From Aquimarina sp. (GTDB lineage Bacteria > Bacteroidota > Bacteroidia > Flavobacteriales > Flavobacteriaceae), in the NCBI GenBank assembly GCA_002697475.1, contig NZVW01000013.1, forward strand, positions 1-18,718: a stretch of DNA of 18,718 nucleotides, written 5' to 3'. The notes beneath the pieces were generated by a model. It ran no database searches, had not been told where the DNA came from, and saw only the letters and a list, made by a program, of their open reading frames with translations. Within the stretch, counting starts at the first letter, position 1. Each line of letters opens with the position of its first letter. Both the position numbers and the translations under genes were made by a program. This document shows, in pieces, positions 13,062 to 18,718 of this stretch.

Positions 13062-13661
13062 ATGATTTATTCATTCAAAGGATACATACCTGTAGTTCAT
13101 AAAACCAGCTTCGTGCATCCGTTGGCAGCGGTTACGGGCAACGTAATTATTGGTAAACATTGTTATATCGGTCCTGGTGCGGCAATTAGAGGAGATTGGG
13201 GAGAGATTGTTTTAGAAGATGGAGTAAACGTACAGGAAAATTGTACAGTACATATGTTTCCAGGTAAGTCAATTGTCTTAAAGGAAAGTGCTCACGTAGG
13301 CCATGGAGCTGTTATTCACGGCGCTAATTTGGGACGTAATTGTCTGATCGGTATGAATAGTGTGATTATGGATGATGCAGAAATTGGAGATGAATGTATC
13401 GTAGGCGCTATGTCCTTTGTAAAAGCGAACTCCATTTTTGAAGCAAGAAGTCTTATTGTTGGTAATCCGGCAAAGGTAATTAAACACGTTACAGAGGAAA
13501 TGATTGCCTGGAAAACGAAAGGAACTAAATTGTACCAACAATTACCAGCTGATTGTTTCGAGTCATTAGAAGAGGTAGAGCCGCTTAGAGAAGTACCTGA
13601 TTTTAGACCAGAGCAGGAGGCATTTTATAAAACATTAAATGAATTTAAAAGTAAAGATTGA
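13062..13661 (+). CDS. paaY: PaaY, left-handed beta-helix thioesterase (gamma carbonic anhydrase-like)
   Basis: The protein has 199 residues, against about 196 in E. coli. Hexapeptide repeats from about residue 22 to 135 (VTGNVIIG, CYIGPGAAIRG, VGHGAVIHGANLG, CLIGMNSVIMD) predict a trimeric left-handed beta-helix. H64, H81 and H86 are the three zinc ligands of the gamma-CA-like fold. PaaY hydrolyses 2-hydroxycyclohepta-1,4,6-triene-1-formyl-CoA, the dead-end product formed when the PaaZ aldehyde intermediate cyclises. The ATG at 13062 gives MIYSFKGYIPVVHKTSFVHP, the typical N-terminus. It starts six bases after a palindrome and ends two bases before the DUF3050 gene. Confidence 0.94.
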   Translation: MIYSFKGYIPVVHKTSFVHPLAAVTGNVIIGKHCYIGPGAAIRGDWGEIVLEDGVNVQENCTVHMFPGKSIVLKESAHVGHGAVIHGANLGRNCLIGMNSVIMDDAEIGDECIVGAMSFVKANSIFEARSLIVGNPAKVIKHVTEEMIAWKTKGTKLYQQLPADCFESLEEVEPLREVPDFRPEQEAFYKTLNEFKSKD

Positions 13662-13663
13662 TT

Positions 13664-14446
13664 ATGAAGAGGATAGAAGTAATTACTAAAGAGCTTCAGC
13701 CCATACGAGAAAAATTACTCAGCCATAAGCTGTATAACCAGATAAGTACTGTTCAGGATGTTCAGGTTTTTATGGAACATCACGTCTATGCAGTTTGGGA
13801 TTTTATGTCTTTATTAAAAAGCTTACAAATTCAGTTAACAACAGTAAATGTGCCTTGGGTTCCCGCTGAGGATACTAAGGTGAGTAGGTTTATTAATGAG
13901 ATAGTATTAGGCGAAGAAAGCGATGTAAATGAAGTCGGAGAGCCTATGAGTCATTACGAGATGTATATAGAAGCCATGAATGAAGTAGGGGCTAAAACTT
14001 TTCTTATTGAAGATCTTGTAAATGAAATTCGTAAAGGTGATTCAATTGAGGAGGGTTTACACAAACTACAAATTGTAGAGGAGGTAAAAGATTTTGTAAG
14101 ATTTACTTTTGAGGTGATTGCGTTAAAGAAGCCACATGTTACTGCTGCTGTATTTACCTTTGGCAGGGAGGATTTAATTCCGGATTTGTTTTTAGGAATC
14201 GTAAAGAATCTTGAAAAAAACAGCGATACCTCTTTAAAGAAGCTGATCTACTATTTGGAGCGTCATATAGAACTTGACGGAGATGAACACGGACCTCTAA
14301 GTTTAAAGATGGTAGAAGGTTTGTGTGATGAAGATCAGAAGTGGGATGAAGCATTACATTATAGCCTTTTAGCTCTGCAAAAGCGAATACGTCTATGGGA
14401 CACAATTAGTAATGCATTAGTACAAAAAGATACGATTTTATCGTAA
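13664..14446 (+). CDS. DUF3050 family protein (heme-oxygenase-like fold suspected)
   Basis: A 260-residue protein whose blocks FMEHHVYAVWDFMSLLKSLQ (36-55), LGEESD (82-87), MSHYEMYIEAM (95-105), FTFGREDLIPDLF (164-176) and LERHIELDGDEHGP (198-211) I recognise as DUF3050. A TTG at 13658 also opens the frame but overlaps the paaY stop; the ATG at 13664 is preferred, giving a 2-base gap after paaY and a normal start. The helical content and the spread of E38, H40, H97, E99, H201, D205 and H209 are reminiscent of heme-oxygenase-like diiron oxidases, whose last core helix carries a DxxxH motif. No enzymatic role is established. Tight coupling to paaY suggests co-expression with the pathway. Confidence 0.85.
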   Translation: MKRIEVITKELQPIREKLLSHKLYNQISTVQDVQVFMEHHVYAVWDFMSLLKSLQIQLTTVNVPWVPAEDTKVSRFINEIVLGEESDVNEVGEPMSHYEMYIEAMNEVGAKTFLIEDLVNEIRKGDSIEEGLHKLQIVEEVKDFVRFTFEVIALKKPHVTAAVFTFGREDLIPDLFLGIVKNLEKNSDTSLKKLIYYLERHIELDGDEHGPLSLKMVEGLCDEDQKWDEALHYSLLALQKRIRLWDTISNALVQKDTILS

Positions 14447-14458
14447 ATTATAAGTATT

Positions 14459-14484
14459 ACAAACTAACAAACATTAGTTTGTTA
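14459..14484 (+). promoter_or_regulatory. Operator-like dyad upstream of the E2 gene
   Basis: TAACAAAC (14465-14472) and GTTTGTTA (14477-14484) form a perfect 8-base dyad around ATTA. An overlapping dyad, ACAAACTA (14459-14466) with TAGTTTGT (14475-14482), shares the right arm. The 20-base symmetric site, of a size typical for TetR-family operators, lies 60 bases before the E2 ATG at a change of functional block. The protein that binds is unknown, and no clear promoter elements were found beside it. A simple hairpin at the end of the paa transcript is the alternative. Confidence 0.4.
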
Positions 14485-14543
14485 ATGTAGATAAATTTAA
14501 TTATGAAGGTTGGTTTTGCAATTCTTAAAAACATAAGTAATAC

Positions 14544-15857
14544 ATGTCAAAAGTAGAGTTGAAAATGCCCAGAATGGGCGAAAGTATTTCTGAAGCTACA
14601 GTTCTTAACTGGTTGAAGAATGTGGGTGATCCGGTAGAGCAGGATGAAACAGTTTTAGAAGTTGCTACGGATAAGGTGGATTCTGAAGTTCCTTCTCCAT
14701 GTGATGGAGTTATTGCTGAAATTTTGGTTGAACCTAATACCGTAGTGAATATTGGAGATGTTATTGCTATTATAGAAGCCAATGGCGAGGTAAAATCCCA
14801 GAAAACCAAACAAGGTGTGGAAACTTCTTCAAAACCTGAAACGAAAAAAGTCGACACATCAGATAAACTTGAAACAAAAAATTATAAGTCCTCAGATTTT
14901 AAAGCTTTAAGTTCCGGTGAAAATGATGGTTTCCTTTCTCCATTGATCATTAATATGGCTAAGAAAGAAAACCTTAGTATTGAAGAGGTTTTAAGTATTA
15001 ATGGTAGCGGGGAAGGAGGTAGAATCAGAAAAAGTGACGTTGTTCGTTACCTAAAAAACAGGCAATATCCTTTACCTAGTCGACCAGTACAACAAACTCC
15101 AATTGCGAAATCGAGTTATAAAGCACCACCAATTTCATTTACAGAAGGAAAAGATCGTATTGTAGAAATGGATCGTATGCGCAAGATGATCGCGGATCAT
15201 ATGGTCTATTCCAAACATACTTCTCCACACGTAACGAGCTATATTGAAGTTGATGTAACTAATCTGGTGGAATGGCGAAGTAAGGTTAAAAATGAATTTT
15301 ACGAAAAGTATAATGAGAAACTGACATTTACGCCAATATTCGTGGAAGCTGTGGCAAAAGCAATACAGGAGTATCCAATGATTAATGTTTCTGTGGATGA
15401 TAATAAGATAGTCGTTCATAAAGATATCAATATTGGGATGGCTACAGCATTGCCAAGTGGTAATCTTATTGTACCTGTAGTTAGAAATGCAGATGAAAAG
15501 AATTTATTAGGACTGGCTAAAAATGTAAATCATTTAGCAGAAAATGCACGAAATAATTCATTGAAACCTGATGAAATAGGAGGAAGTACATTTACAATTT
15601 CTAATGTAGGGACTTTTGGTAGTTTGATGGGTACACCAATTATAAATCAACCGGAAGTGGCCATATTAGCTTTAGGAATTATTAAAAAGAGACCAGAAGT
15701 AATTACAACAGAAAAAGGTGATGAAATAGCTATAAGAAGTATGATGTATTTATCATTGTCCTTTGATCATAGAGTGGTAGACGGATTCTTAGGAGGATCT
15801 TTTTTGAGAAAAGTAGGCGACGAGTTGGAAGCCTTTGATAGTAATAGAGAGATATAA
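14544..15857 (+). CDS. Dihydrolipoamide acyltransferase, E2 of a branched-chain 2-oxoacid dehydrogenase complex
   Basis: A 437-residue E2. Residues 1-80 form one lipoyl domain with lipoyl-lysine K44 in EVATDKVDSEVPSP. A Lys/Thr/Ser-rich linker (84-125) follows, then an E3/E1-binding domain at 131-171 (SPLIINMAKKENLSIEEV and GRIRKSDVVRYL), a second linker, and the catalytic domain from about 205 with H409 and D413 in SFDHRVVDG. The nearby ilvE and E1 genes point to the branched-chain 2-oxoacid complex, which makes isobutyryl-, isovaleryl- and 2-methylbutyryl-CoA; a pyruvate or oxoglutarate E2 is less likely on context. It starts 97 bases after the DUF3050 gene and is followed by a probable terminator. 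Confidence 0.88.
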   Translation: MSKVELKMPRMGESISEATVLNWLKNVGDPVEQDETVLEVATDKVDSEVPSPCDGVIAEILVEPNTVVNIGDVIAIIEANGEVKSQKTKQGVETSSKPETKKVDTSDKLETKNYKSSDFKALSSGENDGFLSPLIINMAKKENLSIEEVLSINGSGEGGRIRKSDVVRYLKNRQYPLPSRPVQQTPIAKSSYKAPPISFTEGKDRIVEMDRMRKMIADHMVYSKHTSPHVTSYIEVDVTNLVEWRSKVKNEFYEKYNEKLTFTPIFVEAVAKAIQEYPMINVSVDDNKIVVHKDINIGMATALPSGNLIVPVVRNADEKNLLGLAKNVNHLAENARNNSLKPDEIGGSTFTISNVGTFGSLMGTPIINQPEVAILALGIIKKRPEVITTEKGDEIAIRSMMYLSLSFDHRVVDGFLGGSFLRKVGDELEAFDSNREI

Positions 15858-15876
15858 AAAAGTTATGTTGATGCGC

Positions 15877-15902
15877 AAGGGATAGAAGCGACATCCTTTT
15901 TT
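15877..15902 (+). terminator. Probable intrinsic terminator after the E2 gene
   Basis: AAGGGAT (15877-15883) can pair with ATCCTT (15893-15898) with one bulged G, and six T run from 15897 to 15902. It lies 20 bases after the E2 stop. The stem is short, so efficiency is uncertain. Similar AGGGATAG...CATCCTTTTT stretches are, to my recollection, common after flavobacterial genes. Confidence 0.5.
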
Positions 15903-15909
15903 ATGTCAG

Positions 15910-15945
15910 TTCGAGTATCTGGAATTAAGTTCCAGATGTATCGAA
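15910..15945 (+). repeat. Imperfect inverted repeat between E2 and ilvE
   Basis: TTCGA (15910-15914) pairs with TCGAA (15941-15945) and ATCTGGAA (15917-15924) pairs exactly with TTCCAGAT (15930-15937), with a 5-base loop and a small internal asymmetry. The GTCAGTTCGAG start matches a repeat type common in Flavobacteriia. It is distinct in sequence from the 22-base palindromes. Confidence 0.6.
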
Positions 15946-15962
15946 AACAAGTAAAAAAGATA

Positions 15963-16003
15963 TAGCGGATAGCCCGGTCCCGCAATTAACGGGAATGCGC
16001 CAT
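15963..16003 (+). repeat. Second repeat-like sequence in the leader of ilvE
   Basis: A GC-rich island in AT-rich surroundings containing TCCCG (15978-15982) and CGGGA (15990-15994), which can form a 5-base stem with a 7-base loop, flanked by TAGCCCGG and ATGCGCC. It resembles intergenic repeats of Flavobacteriia. It ends 14 bases before the ilvE ATG. Copy number cannot be judged from this window. Confidence 0.45.
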
Positions 16004-16017
16004 AAATAGAAATAATT

Positions 16018-17088
16018 ATGCGAGCGATTACAATTACAAAGACAAATAAGTCAGGTTTAGATCAGATCGATTTTGATAATATACCTTTAGGTAAAGCTTT
16101 TACGGATCATATGTTTATTTGTGATTATGAAAATGGTGAATGGGTAAACCCCAGAATTGAACCGTTAGCTATGATCCCTACGCATCCGGCGGCAATGGCA
16201 TTACATTATGGTCAGGCTATTTTTGAAGGTATGAAAGCAACTGTAGGAAAAGATAATACGCCTTTGCTTTTTCGTCCTGAACAAAATGCTAAACGGTTTA
16301 ATCATAGTGCCCGCAGAATGGGGATGCCAGATGTTCCGGAAGAATTGTTCGTAGAATCGGTGAAGCAACTCGTTGCTTTGGAGCACAACTGGATTCCTCC
16401 ACAAGAGGGTAGTGCTTTATATTTGAGACCATTTATGTATGCTGATGAACCTTTTATCGGGATGCGTGCTGCGACCAGTTATAAGTTTATAGTAATCTGC
16501 TCACCTGCTGGGCCATTTTTTTCTAAAAAGATTAAACTGTTTGCTGAAACTGAATATATCAGAGCAGCGAATGGAGGTACCGGAGAGGCAAAAGCTGCGG
16601 GTAATTATGCAGCGGCAATTTTACCTACAGAAAAAGCTAAAGCTAAAGGGTATGATCAGGTGTTATGGTTAGATGCTAACGAGCACAGGTATATTCAGGA
16701 AGTTGGGACCATGAATATATTCTTTAAAGTAGATGGAAACTTTATAACACCAAGTACAGATGGGTCTATTTTAAAAGGAATAACCCGCGACAGTGTTATT
16801 ACGCTTTTAAAGGATAAGGGTTTTAAAGTGACAGAAAGACCTATTACTATTGATGAGATTATACAGTTTTCTAAAGAAGGAAGACTGGAAGAGGCTTTTG
16901 GAACAGGAACGGCAGTAGCTATTGCTATGGTGGAAAGTATAGGTTATAAAGATGAAGAAATAGTTTTACCTGCAAATAATCCTGTAAGCGTTGATGTAAA
17001 ACAAACATTAGATCAAATAAAGACTCAGGAACAGGAAGATAAGTTTGGATGGATCATTCCTGTTGCGATAGAAGAAAAGGTAGGTTAG
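16018..17088 (+). CDS. ilvE: Branched-chain amino acid aminotransferase (IlvE/BCAT, class IV, PLP)
   Basis: A 356-residue class IV aminotransferase interconverting Leu, Ile and Val with their 2-oxoacids. The length and the motifs LHYGQAIFEGMKA (62-74), LYLRPFMYA (134-142) and VLWLDANEHRYIQEVGTMN place it in the long (eukaryote-like, type II) BCAT branch. The PLP lysine is K192 in GEAKAAGNYAA, matching the Lys of the GDYKLGGNYG site in mitochondrial BCAT. The ATG at 16018 follows a repeat-rich leader. It sits between E2 and E1 of the branched-chain 2-oxoacid dehydrogenase, where it would supply their substrates, suggesting a catabolic role, though it may also serve biosynthesis. The next gene begins 46 bases later. 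Confidence 0.94.
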   Translation: MRAITITKTNKSGLDQIDFDNIPLGKAFTDHMFICDYENGEWVNPRIEPLAMIPTHPAAMALHYGQAIFEGMKATVGKDNTPLLFRPEQNAKRFNHSARRMGMPDVPEELFVESVKQLVALEHNWIPPQEGSALYLRPFMYADEPFIGMRAATSYKFIVICSPAGPFFSKKIKLFAETEYIRAANGGTGEAKAAGNYAAAILPTEKAKAKGYDQVLWLDANEHRYIQEVGTMNIFFKVDGNFITPSTDGSILKGITRDSVITLLKDKGFKVTERPITIDEIIQFSKEGRLEEAFGTGTAVAIAMVESIGYKDEEIVLPANNPVSVDVKQTLDQIKTQEQEDKFGWIIPVAIEEKVG

Positions 17089-17134
17089 GCTGAAGAAGTA
17101 CATCCTGCAGAAAATATAGAAAAGAAAGAAGATT

Positions 17135-18718
17135 ATGTTAGCGGAAAAAACAATATCTAAAAAGGTTTTAAAAGAGGCATTTTCATTATTATCTACTGCA
17201 AAGGCTATGGCTGAGTTGTATGAAGATAATTTTAAAGTGGTTTCAAAATATGTTCACGCCACCTCAAGAGGCCATGAAGCCATACAAATTGCCACAGGAA
17301 TGCAATTGTTACCACAAGATTACGCCTTCCCCTATTACAGGGATGATGCAATGTTGTTAAGTGTAGGGATGAGACCTTATGATTTGATGCTGCAGTTATT
17401 GGCTAAAAAAGAAGACCCTTTCTCTGGAGGGAGAACATATTATTCTCACCCTAGTTTAAGAGATGACGATAAACCTAAGATACCACATCAGTCTTCTGCA
17501 ACGGGTATGCAAGCCATTCCGGCAACAGGAGTAGCATTAGGGATGCAGTATAAAGAATTAGTAGCTTTAGAGGATAGTGAGTTAGAAGAAAAATCGTTGG
17601 TAGTTTGTTCTTTAGGAGATGCTTCTGTTACTGAAGGAGAAATTGCCGAAGCATTTCAGATGGCGGCTTTAAAACAGTTACCAATTTTATATCTGGTGCA
17701 GGATAATGGCTGGGATATATCAGCTAACGAAGCTGAAACAAGAGCACAGAGTGCTTATGAATATGCTTCAGGATTTAATGGACTGGAAGCTATATCCATA
17801 GATGGGGCTAATTTTATAGAAAGCTACCTTGCAGTTCAAAATGCAATTGAAACCATACGAAAAGAACGTAGACCAATTCTTATTCACGCTAAAGTTCCTT
17901 TATTAAATCACCACACATCGGGAGTACGTATGGAGTGGTATAGGGATGATCTTGAAGAAGCCAGATCAAGAGATCCTTATCCTGTGTTAAAAGATCAATT
18001 GTTGGATAACGGTTTTGCTGAGGAGGAAATTAATACTATAGAGAAAGAAGTAATAGCTATGGTAAAAAAGGATCTTGAAGAAGCTCTGAAAGCTGAAGAT
18101 CCTTCTCCGGAAGATTTATTTACACATGATTTTGCGCCTACGCCAATAACAGAAGAGTCAGGTGAACGCTCGCCTGCGGATAAGGAAGAAGTAGTCATGG
18201 TAGATTGCGCACTCTTTGCTGTGGAGGAGTTAATGAGAAAGCATAAGGAATGTTTACTATATGGGCAGGACGTAGGAGGTAGATTAGGTGGAGTGTTCAG
18301 AGAAGCGGCTACTCTTGCGCAGAAGTTTGGCGACGAAAGAGTCTTTAATACTCCTATTCAGGAGGCTTTTATTGTAGGGTCAACTGTCGGAATGTCTGCA
18401 GTAGGTTTGAAACCTATTGTGGAGGTACAGTTTGCGGATTATATCTGGCCGGGATTAAATCAGTTATTTACAGAGGTAAGTAGATCATGTTATTTGTCTA
18501 ACGGTAAATGGCCGGTATCTATGATTTTAAGAGTTCCTATCGGTGCGTATGGAAGTGGAGGGCCTTATCACTCTTCTTCAGTAGAGTCTGTAGTTACTAA
18601 TATCAGAGGTCTAAAAATAGCATATCCTAGTAATGGAGCGGACCTTAAAGGTTTAATGAAAGCTGCCTATTATGATCCTAACCCTGTAGTTATTTTTGAA
18701 CATAAAGGGTTGTATTGG
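17135..18718 (+). CDS. Fused alpha/beta E1 component of a branched-chain 2-oxoacid dehydrogenase (3' partial)
   Basis: The frame opens at ATG 17135 (MLAEKTISKKVL) and is still open at the window end; 528 residues are visible of an expected 650-700. Residues 1 to about 340 are the E1-alpha part: FPYYRDDAMLLSVGM, HQSSATGMQAIPATGVALG, and the thiamine-diphosphate motif from G161-D162 to N191 (LVQDNGW). The usual GDG reads GDA here. After an acidic linker, the E1-beta part begins near residue 351 (VVMVDCALFAVEELM) with LLYGQDVGGRLGGVF, NTPIQEAFIVGSTVGMSAVG and EVQFADYIWPGLNQL. Alpha and beta are separate genes in most bacteria; the fusion is common in Bacteroidetes. With E2 and ilvE it supports branched-chain 2-oxoacid oxidation; other 2-oxoacids are possible. 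Confidence 0.9.
   Translation, partial: MLAEKTISKKVLKEAFSLLSTAKAMAELYEDNFKVVSKYVHATSRGHEAIQIATGMQLLPQDYAFPYYRDDAMLLSVGMRPYDLMLQLLAKKEDPFSGGRTYYSHPSLRDDDKPKIPHQSSATGMQAIPATGVALGMQYKELVALEDSELEEKSLVVCSLGDASVTEGEIAEAFQMAALKQLPILYLVQDNGWDISANEAETRAQSAYEYASGFNGLEAISIDGANFIESYLAVQNAIETIRKERRPILIHAKVPLLNHHTSGVRMEWYRDDLEEARSRDPYPVLKDQLLDNGFAEEEINTIEKEVIAMVKKDLEEALKAEDPSPEDLFTHDFAPTPITEESGERSPADKEEVVMVDCALFAVEELMRKHKECLLYGQDVGGRLGGVFREAATLAQKFGDERVFNTPIQEAFIVGSTVGMSAVGLKPIVEVQFADYIWPGLNQLFTEVSRSCYLSNGKWPVSMILRVPIGAYGSGGPYHSSSVESVVTNIRGLKIAYPSNGADLKGLMKAAYYDPNPVVIFEHKGLYW

Noticed and set aside
13658..13660. TTG start for the DUF3050 protein
   Set aside because: It overlaps the paaY stop and adds only two residues; the ATG at 13664 is a better start with a 2-base gap.

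Overview
The window is an AT-rich stretch of a Bacteroidetes chromosome, most likely from a member of the Flavobacteriaceae. The evidence is the AT-rich codon use, the lack of clear Shine-Dalgarno sequences, an S23-type four-helix-bundle gene family, small GIY-YIG genes, a fused E1 alpha/beta dehydrogenase and flavobacterial-style intergenic repeats. All supported genes lie on the + strand. No tRNA, rRNA, CRISPR array, transposase or integrase was seen.

Region 1 (1-14446) is a nearly complete aerobic phenylacetate (phenylacetyl-CoA) degradation cluster, in the order paaE(partial)-A-B-[four-helix protein]-C-D-G-[empty inverted repeat]-H-I-[lipoprotein]-[four-helix protein]-J-Z-[GIY-YIG]-F-like-[GIY-YIG]-Y-[DUF3050 protein]. 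PaaABCE epoxidises phenylacetyl-CoA and PaaD probably matures a metal centre. PaaG isomerises the epoxide to the oxepin. PaaZ hydrolyses the ring and oxidises the aldehyde. PaaJ, the F-like crotonase and PaaH carry out the beta-oxidation-like steps to acetyl-CoA and succinyl-CoA. PaaI and PaaY are salvage thioesterases. No phenylacetate-CoA ligase (paaK) or regulator lies inside the window.

Region 2 (14447-18718) holds branched-chain amino acid catabolism genes: a lipoyl E2 acyltransferase, a branched-chain aminotransferase (ilvE) and a fused alpha/beta E1 dehydrogenase cut by the window end. A repeat-rich 160-base gap with a probable terminator separates E2 from ilvE.

The unusual content is what sits between the paa genes. 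Two GIY-YIG nuclease genes are each bracketed by one forward and one reverse copy of the same 22-base imperfect palindrome, with the asymmetric tails pointing inward. Two further solo copies lie before paaA and after paaC. The stems differ by paired, compensating substitutions. Separately, two four-helix-bundle genes (the family encoded inside 23S rRNA intervening sequences) are each bracketed by long imperfect inverted repeats of unrelated sequence, and a similar inverted repeat without a gene lies between paaG and paaH. The operon therefore looks colonised by at least two classes of mini-element, none of which interrupts a core gene. Other points of interest are a PaaZ with an extra DinB-like (DUF1569-type) domain, a PaaF-like crotonase lacking one catalytic Glu, and a DUF3050 protein with a possible diiron-type motif.
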